From: Nitrospirota bacterium
Lineage (GTDB): Bacteria > Nitrospirota > Thermodesulfovibrionia > Thermodesulfovibrionales > Magnetobacteriaceae
Reading direction: 5' to 3'
Length of the DNA stretch: 40,572 nt
Assembly: GCA_015233685.1 (NCBI GenBank)
Contig: JADFXF010000013.1
Location: forward strand, 1-40,572
Both the position numbers and the translations under genes were made by a program. Below, one piece after another: positions 9,241 to 16,848 of this stretch; position 1 is the stretch's first letter; every line of letters starts with the position of its first letter. The notes under the pieces are model-generated. The model saw nothing but the letters and a program-made list of their open reading frames with translations, made no database searches and had not been told where the DNA came from.

Positions 9241-9582
9241 ATGAATTGGTATCTAACGGTATTGAAAAAGTATGCGGTATTTAGCGGCAGGGCCAGAAGG
9301 AAAGAATACTGGATGTTTGTTCTTTTCAATTTCCTTATCATCATTGCGTTAAGCGTTGTTGGAGACATTCTGGATTTTCGTCTGCTTTCATCAATCTATC
9401 AGCTTGCGGTCCTCGTTCCTTCGATTGCCGCCGGTTTTCGCCGTGTGCATGATGTTGGGAAAAGCGGGTGGTTTCTGCTTATACCTATCTACAATTTAAT
9501 CTTAGCTTGCACAGAAGGCACTAAAGGCGATAATAAGTATGGAGCCGACCCCAAGGCGGCAACTGAAATCGCGGCAAGCTGA
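9241..9582 (+). CDS. DUF805 inner-membrane protein
   Basis: A 113-residue membrane protein of the DUF805 (YhaH) family, recognised from the N-terminal WYLTVLKKYAVFSGRARRKEYWMFVLFN and the conserved AAGFRRVHDVGKSGW segment, ending in a loop with PNLxxxCxxGTxGDN-like spacing (LACTEGTKGDNKYG). It has about three or four hydrophobic segments. The ATG at 9241 follows an excellent AGGAGG at 9228-9233 and matches the usual family N-terminus. An in-frame ATG at 9208 is rejected. The function of the family is unknown. Confidence 0.9.
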   Translation: MNWYLTVLKKYAVFSGRARRKEYWMFVLFNFLIIIALSVVGDILDFRLLSSIYQLAVLVPSIAAGFRRVHDVGKSGWFLLIPIYNLILACTEGTKGDNKYGADPKAATEIAAS

Positions 9583-9594
9583 AATCAATAGCAT

Positions 9595-9628
9595 TTTAAG
9601 GTATGTAGATATAATGTTATAATACACA
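9595..9628 (+). promoter_or_regulatory. Putative promoter with -10 next to start codon (leaderless)
   Basis: A consensus TATAAT at 9618-9623 lies 5 bases before the ATG at 9629. A weak -35 (TTTAAG, 9595-9600) sits 17 bases upstream. With initiation about 7 bases past the -10, the transcript would start at or next to the ATG. No ribosome-binding site is visible. This fits a leaderless mRNA for the psr-like operon. Confidence 0.5.
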
Positions 9629-11845
9629 ATGTCTTTTGACAAGAAGATAACGCGCAGGACATTCATTCGTGCGGCTGCCGGAAGTGCGTTGGCCTCCGGC
9701 CTTTCGGTGGGGGCAGTATCCTGCGGCCCGAAAAATGCTCAGGAGGCGGCTGACGGGATAAAGGCCGACCCCGACATAAGAAAGATTGCAACCCAGTGCC
9801 AGGGCTGCGGCGCCAACCGCTGTGGCATCTATGTATATGTGAAAGATGGCCGTGTCTGGAAAGTCGAGGGCAACCCACGCACATACAACAACGCGGGGAC
9901 GGTCTGCCCACGCGGCCACGCCTATATCAAGGAGCTATATAACCCGGACAGGATTAAACAGCCCCTTAAAAGGACAGCCGAAGGCAAATACGAGCCTATC
10001 TCATGGGAGCTGGCGTTTGAGGAAATCTCCACAAAACTTAATCTTATCATCATGGACAACGGCCCTCAGTCGGTCTTCTGGGCACAGTATCCTATGGCCA
10101 ACATACCCCTTGCCTTCAGATTTATGCACGCCCTCGGCTCTCCAAATACGATTACCCACGGCGCCACGTGTTTTACCGCGCGAAACGCCGCGTTTAACGC
10201 CACATGCGGCGCCCTGCCTGACAATGACCTGAAAAACAGCCGCTATATAATACTGGTCGGCAGAAACCCCGCCGCCGGCGTCAAACTCCAGCAAATCAAA
10301 GACATCGCCAACGCAAAAAGGCAGGGCGCGCGCCTTGTCGTCCTCGACCCGCGACACAGCGAGACGGCCGTTATCGCCGACGAATGGCTTGCCATAAAGC
10401 CGGCAACAGATTTGGCCTTTCTACTGGCCATGCTTAACGTAATCATTGAGGAAGGTCTCTATGACCGAAGGTTCGTAGAAGAACACACCGTCGGATTTGA
10501 CAATCTCAGAGACGCCCTTGTCACATATCCCCCCGAATGGGCGCAGACGACATGCGACATCCCAAAGGAAACCATATATCGCGTGGCGAGGGAATTCGCC
10601 TCCTATAAACCCCGCGCCCTTATTCACAGGGGTTATCACGGCGGCTACGGCGCGGGTTATTTTAACAGCTTTCAGACGGCGCGCGCAGTGGCCATTTTAA
10701 ATGCCATCATCGGCAATTACGAGGCCGTGGGAGGGCTGTTTATGCCACTTAAACCCACGCTTGGTGAGCTTGAAAAGGGCGGCCACCCGGCCCCGCCTAT
10801 CCCTGAAATCGAAAAGGCCGACGGCGCTGGCGTGCCCGGCAGATACCCCGCCGCCTCATACTCCGATGGCATTGTGCAGGCCATCCCGGAGCTGGCCCTC
10901 TCCGGCAAACTAAAGGCCGGATTCGTCAATCACATGAACCCCGTCAGAACCAATCCAAACCCCGAACGGGTCATTGCCGGATATAAGAAACTTGAACTAC
11001 TTGTCACCATTGACTGCTTCATGTCAGAGACCGCCGCCGCTTCGCATTACGTACTTCCTGAGTCGTTTTTCCTTGAACGCGACGACCATGTGGATACCGT
11101 CCACTCAGGGCCGGTTGGTCAGCTCACTGTGGTTGCACAAGTTGTAAAGCCGATGTATGACACAAAACCCCTGCTTGATATTATCACCGGCCTGTCAAAG
11201 GGGCTTGGAATAGGAAGGTATTTTAATTTTACGATGGACGAATTGAATACACTGCGCCTTCAACCATTTGGCGTAAAGCTTGAGGAACTAAAGAGGGAGG
11301 GCGTTGTTGAGGTCGGCCCGCGCTGGGTGGAGGGTTTTAAACCTTGTAAGACGCCGTCGGGTAAGATTGAGTTTTATTCAGACCAGCTTGCCTCCTGGGG
11401 GCTTGACCCGATGCCACGGTGGCAGGAGCCGCTGGTTACTCCAAATCCATCCGACAAGAATTCATTCAGGCTAATTCACGGCAAACAGGCCATTCATACA
11501 CACTCTATGACCGCCAACGTGCCGTACCTGATGCAGTTAAGTGACCGTTATGACATGATACGCCTCTGGATTAACCGCCAGAGGGCGGAGGCCATCGGCC
11601 TCAAAGACGGCGATACGGTAGTTATTGAATCGGACATCGGGAAGGGTTATGTGAAGGTGCGCCTGACCGAGGGCCTTCATCCCTCTGCCGTGTGGATGCC
11701 AAGCGGCTACGGCATATTCTCTAAATACCTGAAAACAGCCTATGGAAAAGGCATCAACTACAACGATTTCCTGAACACGTATTTCGACCCCGCCGTTGGG
11801 CACGTAATGAGCAACGAGATAATAGTTCGGGTGTCAAAGGCATGA
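9629..11845 (+). CDS. Molybdopterin oxidoreductase, polysulfide/thiosulfate reductase-like catalytic subunit
   Basis: A 738-residue DMSO-reductase-family enzyme. It has a twin-arginine signal (TRRTFIR, residues 8-14) that ends in a possible lipobox (GAVSC, Cys32), so it is exported folded. The [4Fe-4S] ligands are Cys57, Cys60, Cys65 and Cys93. Cys181 in THGATCFTARNA lies where PsrA/PhsA-type enzymes bind molybdenum through cysteine. The C-terminal molybdopterin-dinucleotide domain is seen in LWINRQRAEAIGLKDGDTVVIESD. The length is close to PsrA/PhsA (about 760) and shorter than TtrA or ArrA. Its neighbours, an FeS subunit, a lipoprotein and an NrfD membrane subunit, complete a quinone-linked reductase (or reverse-acting dehydrogenase). 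The substrate is not certain. Confidence 0.9.
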   Translation: MSFDKKITRRTFIRAAAGSALASGLSVGAVSCGPKNAQEAADGIKADPDIRKIATQCQGCGANRCGIYVYVKDGRVWKVEGNPRTYNNAGTVCPRGHAYIKELYNPDRIKQPLKRTAEGKYEPISWELAFEEISTKLNLIIMDNGPQSVFWAQYPMANIPLAFRFMHALGSPNTITHGATCFTARNAAFNATCGALPDNDLKNSRYIILVGRNPAAGVKLQQIKDIANAKRQGARLVVLDPRHSETAVIADEWLAIKPATDLAFLLAMLNVIIEEGLYDRRFVEEHTVGFDNLRDALVTYPPEWAQTTCDIPKETIYRVAREFASYKPRALIHRGYHGGYGAGYFNSFQTARAVAILNAIIGNYEAVGGLFMPLKPTLGELEKGGHPAPPIPEIEKADGAGVPGRYPAASYSDGIVQAIPELALSGKLKAGFVNHMNPVRTNPNPERVIAGYKKLELLVTIDCFMSETAAASHYVLPESFFLERDDHVDTVHSGPVGQLTVVAQVVKPMYDTKPLLDIITGLSKGLGIGRYFNFTMDELNTLRLQPFGVKLEELKREGVVEVGPRWVEGFKPCKTPSGKIEFYSDQLASWGLDPMPRWQEPLVTPNPSDKNSFRLIHGKQAIHTHSMTANVPYLMQLSDRYDMIRLWINRQRAEAIGLKDGDTVVIESDIGKGYVKVRLTEGLHPSAVWMPSGYGIFSKYLKTAYGKGINYNDFLNTYFDPAVGHVMSNEIIVRVSKA

Positions 11846-12411
11846 GCGCGCCCGTGAAATCAGGGAAATTGGCTAAATGGGCTATGCTTATTGATACCAC
11901 AAAGTGCGTGGGGTGTTTGGCTTGCGTGGCGGCCTGCCATAACCAGAATGAGCTGCCGGTTACGGAGTTTTTCAACCGAGTAGAGGAGCGGGAGTTCGGG
12001 TGTTTCCCGAACTACAACCGGAGATTTCTGCCCATGCAATGCCAGCACTGCGACAATCCCCCCTGCGTCAGCGTCTGCCCCACAGGGGCGTCTTATAAGC
12101 GAAGCGACGGCATTGTGGCAATTGACACGCGGCGGTGCATCGGGTGTAAGTACTGCATCCTGAGCTGCCCGTATAAGGCGAGGATTATTAACAAGGAACA
12201 CGGCTTCGTCCATAAGTGCGGCTTTTGTGCCGCCTTACTACATAATAACGCCCTACCCGCCTGTGTCGGCACATGCCCCACCGGTGTGAGGGTCTTCGGG
12301 GATTTGAACGACCCCAACAGCGAAATATCAAAACTTGCCGCCTCAAAAAAAGTCATACAAATAGGAAAAGATTTAAACACAAAACCCTCAATTTATTATA
12401 TCATAGGGTAG
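11842..12411 (+). CDS. Four-cluster ferredoxin electron-transfer subunit, PsrB/NrfC-like
   Basis: A 189-residue DMSO-reductase beta-type subunit with four cysteine groups for [4Fe-4S] clusters. They are CVGCLACVAAC near residue 21, CQHCDNPPCVSVC near 66, CIGCKYCILSC near 103, and CGFC with CVGTC near 130-155. It carries electrons between the membrane subunit and the molybdenum subunit. It lacks its own signal, so it probably travels through Tat as a complex with the catalytic subunit. The ATG overlaps the upstream stop (ATGA), consistent with translational coupling and a one-to-one complex. Confidence 0.93.
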   Translation: MSAPVKSGKLAKWAMLIDTTKCVGCLACVAACHNQNELPVTEFFNRVEEREFGCFPNYNRRFLPMQCQHCDNPPCVSVCPTGASYKRSDGIVAIDTRRCIGCKYCILSCPYKARIINKEHGFVHKCGFCAALLHNNALPACVGTCPTGVRVFGDLNDPNSEISKLAASKKVIQIGKDLNTKPSIYYIIG

Positions 12412-12444
12412 CGTCGGCAGTGTTGCTGAAATGATGGGATTCGA

Positions 12445-12675
12445 ATGAAAAAAATTGTTTTATCAATTTTGATATGGGTTTTGGCGTCATGCTCCTCCCA
12501 AAAGGCTAAGGAAGCCGCGGGGGCGGCGGGGCGGGATTCCTACGCGGGGCTGTGGGGTATGCTCGTGTTGCCAACACCACCGGAAGTAAAGCCTATAAAC
12601 GAAGGCGGCAAGGCCGTTTTCAAAGATGCCTCACACTCAACAGGCAAGGGTAAGATAGCGGTAGGAACGGCGTGA
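12445..12675 (+). CDS. Small lipoprotein within psr-like operon
   Basis: A 76-residue ORF with a lipoprotein signal: basic start KK, a hydrophobic core, and lipobox LASC with Cys16. The mature part is short, alanine/glycine-rich, and contains LPTPPEVKPINEGGKAVF and a His-Ser-Thr-rich tail (DASHSTGKGK). No heme motif or known domain is seen. Its place between the FeS subunit and the NrfD subunit suggests an accessory or assembly lipoprotein, or the remnant of a longer protein. The start at 12445 lacks a strong ribosome-binding site. The coding call rests mainly on the lipobox and the operon position. Confidence 0.65.
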   Translation: MKKIVLSILIWVLASCSSQKAKEAAGAAGRDSYAGLWGMLVLPTPPEVKPINEGGKAVFKDASHSTGKGKIAVGTA

Positions 12676-12688
12676 AGCTGAGAGGGGA

Positions 12689-12705
12689 TTTCCCGGTTCG
12701 GGAAA
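12689..12705 (+). other. Intercistronic stem-loop
   Basis: A perfect 7-bp stem TTTCCCG-GTT-CGGGAAA lies between the lipoprotein stop and the NrfD start. No T tract follows, so it is unlikely to be a strong terminator. It may act as an RNA processing or stabilising element that sets subunit ratios. Confidence 0.45.
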
Positions 12706-12748
12706 TAAATCGGGGAATAAAGAGGATGCGCCAGGGCACACACTGACA

Positions 12749-13636
12749 ATGATATACTGGAGTTCTCTGATAACGTTCTACCTGTTTAGCGCCGGCGTCA
12801 GTGCCGGGGCTATGCTGCTATCAATTGCCGCCGATCTTATAAACCCTGTGAAGTATAAGAAGATTGTGACAACAGGGGCATATATCGCCCCGTTTCCCAT
12901 AATGGCGGGGATGATTATGTTGATCTTTGATTTAGAGAGGCCAGGGCTTTTCTGGCTCCTCCTTACGACATTCAAATATAAGTCAATCATGTCCATTGGG
13001 GCGTGGATAATAACCTTTTTCTCCGCCGTGAGTATAATTTATTTTATCTTAAATCTTCAAAAAGACTATCTGAAATTAAAGACAAAGACCACCGCGGTAA
13101 ATGCCATAAAGCTCGCGGGGCTTATCCTTTGTACGAGCGTTGCGCTATATACGGGGCTGCTCCTGTCAACGCTCACGGCGCGACCATTTTGGAACACGCC
13201 AATAACCCCTGTGCTGCTGTTTATTTCGGCGGTAATTGATGGACTTGCCGCAATATCTCTGGTGTTGTGTCTCAAGCCGGATGAGGATAAAAGGGATATC
13301 AATACATTCATCCACACGGGGGATTTTGTCCTGCTGTATTTATTATTACTATGTACGGTGATTTTTTTAATCGGCCTTGGCAAGTCCACACAGAGCGCTG
13401 CGAGCGCGCTGGGTATTGTTACAAGCGGGCAATTGAGTGTTTTATTTTGGTTTGGGTTTGTGGCGGTGGGGGTAGTAATACCATTTGTCGCCGCCGCGTA
13501 TCAGCTCTGCACGAAGATGCGGGTACACAGTCCCTGGCTTAACTTCATATCGGCGTTGTTTGCGTTAATTGGTGGTTACATTGTTCGCAGTGTCATTGTA
13601 GATGCCGGGCAGCTGACACAGGCAATATTATTTTGA
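12749..13636 (+). CDS. NrfD/PsrC-type membrane subunit
   Basis: A 295-residue integral membrane protein with about eight hydrophobic segments, starting MIYWSSLITFYLFSAGVSAGAML. The signature of the NrfD/PsrC family appears as the early acidic-aromatic stretch LIFDLERPGLFWLLL, and GLLLSTLTARPFWNTPITPVLLF is a second family feature. It would exchange electrons with menaquinone and anchor the molybdenum and FeS subunits on the outer face of the inner membrane. It is the last subunit gene of the operon. The gene after it starts 16 bases downstream and is probably co-transcribed. Confidence 0.9.
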   Translation: MIYWSSLITFYLFSAGVSAGAMLLSIAADLINPVKYKKIVTTGAYIAPFPIMAGMIMLIFDLERPGLFWLLLTTFKYKSIMSIGAWIITFFSAVSIIYFILNLQKDYLKLKTKTTAVNAIKLAGLILCTSVALYTGLLLSTLTARPFWNTPITPVLLFISAVIDGLAAISLVLCLKPDEDKRDINTFIHTGDFVLLYLLLLCTVIFLIGLGKSTQSAASALGIVTSGQLSVLFWFGFVAVGVVIPFVAAAYQLCTKMRVHSPWLNFISALFALIGGYIVRSVIVDAGQLTQAILF

Positions 13637-13652
13637 GGAGACAATAGAAGTT

Positions 13653-14003
13653 ATGTTCGACGAACAGGCACCTGGGGAGCAACTTTTATGTGAGATGCAG
13701 CGCCTTCGCGAATCGGAGGGAAAGTTCAGGCTGCTGCTTGACACCACGGGGGATTACATCCTGACGGCGGACGTGGAAACTGGCGTTATTAGCTACTGCA
13801 ACGATAGATTCGCCGAGCTTCTTGGCATACCCGCGGCCAAGTTGCGGGGGATGGACCTCTATGAGATTTTCCCGGCTGAGCAAAGAGAAATATACGCGAG
13901 ACGTCTGGCGGGCGGCCACGACCAACACATAGTAAGCGATATGTACCTAAGGCATCGGGAGGGTCGGCACATACCCGTGGAACTCACAGGACAAAGGCCG
14001 TAG
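13653..14003 (+). pseudogene. N-terminal PAS fragment of frameshifted HD-GYP sensor
   Basis: This 116-residue ORF covers a short helical lead and most of a PAS domain: EGKFRLLLDTTGDYILTADV, then the N-x-R-F-x-E-L-x-G core ending at HREGRHIPVELTG. The domain is cut off by a stop. The missing end of the same PAS domain (TKAVEMDGMEVLCAVFRDITARK) continues one frame back (-1) from about 13985-13993 into the following ORF. The two ORFs are therefore one gene of about 640 residues split by an apparent single-base deletion. It starts 16 bases after the NrfD stop. Confidence 0.8.
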
Positions 14004-14005
14004 AG

Positions 14006-15565
14006 ATGGATGGCATGGAAGTCCTTTGCGCCGTATTCAGAGACATTACCGCGCGTAAGATGCTCGACACCCAGTTGAAGAAAAACTGCCAGTTTCAGAC
14101 GATAATTAATTCAATCCTGCAGGTAGCCCTAAAGCCTATTCCCCTGAGGAGACAGCTTGACCTTATGCTGGATTTGATTCTGTCGTACCAGTGGCTCAGG
14201 TTTCACGCAAAGGGGAGTATTCATCTGGTTGAGGGCAACAGACCGGAGACGCTTGTAATGTACGCGCATAAAAACTTTGAGAGTGGACTATTGAAACTCT
14301 GTAATGTGCTGCCATTTGGCAGATGCCTGTGTGGGTTGGCGGCCTCCACACGGGAGATAGTCTTTGCCAATACCATAGATGACCGGCATGAACACAGACC
14401 TCCGGGTATGGCGGCGCACGGCCACTACTGCGTACCCATAACGCTTGGCAAACGGGTGTTGGGGGTGCTGAACCTATATGTGAATGAAGGCCATGAAAGT
14501 ACCATTGAGGAAGAGGAGTTTCTCACGGCGGTGGCAAATACGCTTGCCGGGGTTATCAGCCGTGCCAGAATGGAAGAGCATTTAATAAAAAATGAAGAGC
14601 AGATGCGTTCTATTGTGCAGACTACGGACAATGCAATCATCTGTACAAACACCAACGGGGAGATAGTCCTCTGGAACACGGGGGCGGCGAAGATATTTGG
14701 ATATGCCCCACATGAGGCAGCCGGACGGCCATTTGACATAATCATACCTGAATCCATGAGAGACGGCTTCAGGAAAGACTTTAAGACGGCTATTGAAACC
14801 GGGCATTCCTATCTGTTGGGTAAAGAGACCACCCTGACGGCGATAACAAAAGATGGGACGGAGTTTCCAGTGGAACTTTCCGCCGCCTTGTGGACGGTGC
14901 AGACAGGGACGTTTTTTACGGCGATACTTAGGGATATTACCAACCATGTAATTGAGAGACAGCAGCGTGAGCAGGCAATAGAAAAACTCCGCAAACTCAC
15001 AGGCTCGGTAGTAGTGGCCATATCCGCTATTTTAGAGGCCAGAGACCCATACACGGCCGGACACCAGTCAAGGGTGGCCGATCTTTCCCGCGCCATAGCC
15101 GACGAGATGGGCTTTCCCAGAGATAAGGCGGAGGGCGTGAGAATCGCGGCCTCCATACACGACGTAGGGAAGATTTATGTCCCGTCAGAAATCCTTAGTA
15201 AACCGGGCAAACTCCTTGAGGTGGAGTTTAGCCTGCTGAAACATCACTGCCAAATTGGTCACGATATATTAAAGGATGTGGATTTCCCATGGCCTGTGGC
15301 AAATATAATCCTCCAGCACCACGAAAGACTCGACGGCTCCGGCTATCCCTCCGGCCTCAAAGGCGATGAGATACTAATTGAGGCAAGGATAATCTGCGTG
15401 GCAGATGTCGTTGAGGCAATGAGTAACCACCGCCCCTATCGTCCCGCCCTAGGCCTTGACAAGGCATTAGGGGAGATATCGGCAAACAGCGCGGTACTAT
15501 ACGATAAAAACGTGGTGGAGGCGTGTCTTGCCGTCTTTAATAAGGGTTTTTCGTTTAAGAGTTAA
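14006..15565 (+). CDS. GAF-PAS-HD-GYP cyclic-di-GMP phosphodiesterase (C-terminal part of split gene)
   Basis: This 519-residue ORF begins with the end of a PAS domain, then has a GAF domain (about 30-190), a second PAS domain (about 195-310) and an HD-GYP domain (about 330-515). The HD-GYP motifs are intact: ARDPYTAGHQSRVADLS, the metal ligands HDVGK, and HHERLDGSGYPSGL. This enzyme class hydrolyses cyclic di-GMP. The upstream PAS half lies in the previous ORF in a different frame. An internal ATG at 14006 might allow expression of the rest, but it has no convincing ribosome-binding site. No membrane segments are seen. Its place behind the psr-like operon suggests redox or ligand sensing. 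Confidence 0.85.
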   Translation: MDGMEVLCAVFRDITARKMLDTQLKKNCQFQTIINSILQVALKPIPLRRQLDLMLDLILSYQWLRFHAKGSIHLVEGNRPETLVMYAHKNFESGLLKLCNVLPFGRCLCGLAASTREIVFANTIDDRHEHRPPGMAAHGHYCVPITLGKRVLGVLNLYVNEGHESTIEEEEFLTAVANTLAGVISRARMEEHLIKNEEQMRSIVQTTDNAIICTNTNGEIVLWNTGAAKIFGYAPHEAAGRPFDIIIPESMRDGFRKDFKTAIETGHSYLLGKETTLTAITKDGTEFPVELSAALWTVQTGTFFTAILRDITNHVIERQQREQAIEKLRKLTGSVVVAISAILEARDPYTAGHQSRVADLSRAIADEMGFPRDKAEGVRIAASIHDVGKIYVPSEILSKPGKLLEVEFSLLKHHCQIGHDILKDVDFPWPVANIILQHHERLDGSGYPSGLKGDEILIEARIICVADVVEAMSNHRPYRPALGLDKALGEISANSAVLYDKNVVEACLAVFNKGFSFKS

Positions 15566-15652
15566 GGGAGTCGGCGCTGTCTGTATAATTCCTCAAAATA
15601 TCAGCGTCTCCCTGCAATTCTCTGTAAAAAATTGAACTTCCGTAAAAAGCTG

Positions 15653-15687
15653 TTGACACAGGCGTTGGTCTTGTGATATAAATCACG
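15653..15687 (+). promoter_or_regulatory. Promoter with overlapping CRP/FNR-family palindrome
   Basis: A perfect -35 TTGACA (15653-15658) is followed, after 17-18 bases, by a -10-like ATATAA/TATAAA (15676-15682). The -10 lies inside the palindrome TGTGA-N6-TCACG (15672-15687), close to the CRP/HcpR consensus. Overlap with the -10 suggests repression by a bound regulator. It faces the two-CW gene at 15738 and may extend to the dsr genes. Confidence 0.65.
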
Positions 15688-15737
15688 TGGTTGGGTTTTT
15701 AGAGGGTTGTTTCAAATGAATGAACAAGGAGATGGCT

Positions 15738-16046
15738 ATGAAGAAGGCTTTGAAGTGTTGGGAGATTAAGAAATGTGACTGTGCTGTAAAGGCGACGTGC
15801 GATGTTTACAATGAAGAGATGAACGCGTTGAAACCGGACCCTAGTGTTGTGAACTGCTGGGATTATCTGGAGTGTCCGGAGTCAAAAAGGAATCTGTGTG
15901 AGGCATATATTGAAAGGCAAGGCCAGGAGTGTTGGAAGCTTACCAGCACGCGCTGTAATGATAATGAGATATTAGAGTTTAATGAAAAGATGCGGCTTTG
16001 CAGAAAATGTGGATTTTTCAATAAACATGCCAACAGGCACATTTAG
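15738..16046 (+). CDS. Two-CW domain cysteine-rich protein
   Basis: A small cytoplasmic protein of 102 residues rich in cysteine. It has three CW-type modules: CWEIKKCDCAVKATC, CWDYLECPESKRNLC and CWKLTSTRCND, ending in CRKCGFF. This matches proteins annotated as two-CW domain, common in anaerobes, thought to bind metal or act in redox sensing; the function is unproven. I chose the ATG at 15738 because AAGGAG (15726-15731) lies 6 bases upstream. ATGs at 15720 and 15732 are worse placed. The promoter and palindrome upstream suggest control by a CRP/FNR-type regulator. Confidence 0.8.
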   Translation: MKKALKCWEIKKCDCAVKATCDVYNEEMNALKPDPSVVNCWDYLECPESKRNLCEAYIERQGQECWKLTSTRCNDNEILEFNEKMRLCRKCGFFNKHANRHI

Positions 16047-16056
16047 TCAGCGGAGT

Positions 16057-16086
16057 TAACCCGGCCATATGGGAGCGGGTTGTTAA
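16057..16086 (+). terminator. Weak stem-loop after the two-CW gene
   Basis: TTAACCCG (16057-16064) pairs with CGGGTT-g-TTAA (16076-16086). There is no T tract, so termination is doubtful. The rest of the gap to the next gene (16087-16309) contains a CCTCC/GGAGG hairpin near 16165-16188 but no recognisable promoter or gene. Confidence 0.35.
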
Positions 16087-16309
16087 TAGATTCGGTGATG
16101 GTTGACTGAAGGCAAGGGAGGTGGCAGGGGCTGATTTTTCTTTCGCGTGTATGGTAACATTCCTCCGTTTTAGAGGGAGGTCAGGTGGTGTCAGGCCGTG
16201 CGTAGGCTGGGGTGTCTGTTTGTGATTACTGTTTTAAGAAGGGGTTCTGCGGATATGGTGTTGAGCTGTGGCTGAGCGATTTGGCGGCGTACAAATGCCC
16301 GTGAAAGGT

Positions 16310-16822
16310 ATGGGATTGCGGGATATAATGGCAAAAGAGAAAGGTAACATTTTAGACGGTTGGTATAATCTTATACTTGAGACATACCCCCCTGAGAGCA
16401 GGGTCTTTCTTAAGAAAAAGAGTGACCAGTTTGCCAACCCCATAGGACATACCATCTCGGCATCCATAGAAGGGATACTGGAAGGACTGCTCTGCAACGG
16501 GGCTCAAGAACAAATGGCGGTCATGTTAAGCGATATTATCAGAATAATGGCTATCCAGGACTGTAGCCCATCTGACACGATATTACTCATATTGTTGTTA
16601 AAGCGGACACTGAGAGACACAACAAGGGGATATGTTAAAGGGGATCAGCTATTTAGTGAATTATTGGCGTTTGAGGATAAAATAGATAGATTAACCCTTC
16701 TTTCCTTTGATATCTTTATGAAGTGCCGTGAGGATGTTTTCAATCTTAAGGTTAATGAACTAAAAAGAAGCACCTTTATGATTGCAAAGAGATTAAAATC
16801 AGAAGGTGCCGAAACTCTGTAA
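16310..16822 (+). CDS. RsbRD_N-type protein at head of dsr operon
   Basis: A helical protein of about 170 residues with the pattern of the RsbRD N-terminal domain: LRDIMAKEKGNILDGWYNLILETYP, then DQFANPIGHTISASIEGILEGLL. In stressosome proteins this domain is a globin-like sensor. In sulfate reducers, similar stand-alone proteins sit just upstream of dsrM (recalled, not searched). The longest ORF starts at GTG 16268. I prefer ATG 16310 because the conserved region starts there, though its ribosome-binding site (AAAGG) is weak; ATG 16295 and 16328 are alternatives. It ends 26 bases before dsrM, so it is probably co-transcribed. Confidence 0.75.
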   Translation: MGLRDIMAKEKGNILDGWYNLILETYPPESRVFLKKKSDQFANPIGHTISASIEGILEGLLCNGAQEQMAVMLSDIIRIMAIQDCSPSDTILLILLLKRTLRDTTRGYVKGDQLFSELLAFEDKIDRLTLLSFDIFMKCREDVFNLKVNELKRSTFMIAKRLKSEGAETL

Positions 16823-16848
16823 AAAAACTGATGTAGGAGGTGGTTTAA

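Noticed and set aside
13980-14008. Programmed -1 ribosomal frameshift joining the PAS and GAF-PAS-HD-GYP ORFs
   Set aside because: The overlap (ACAGGACAAAGGCCG) has no X-XXY-YYZ slippery heptamer and no convincing downstream stem; a single-base deletion or sequence error is simpler.
16047-16309. Promoter or small gene between the two-CW gene and the dsr operon
   Set aside because: A TTGACT (16102-16107) has no matching -10, and no ORF with a ribosome-binding site was found; only weak hairpins are visible.
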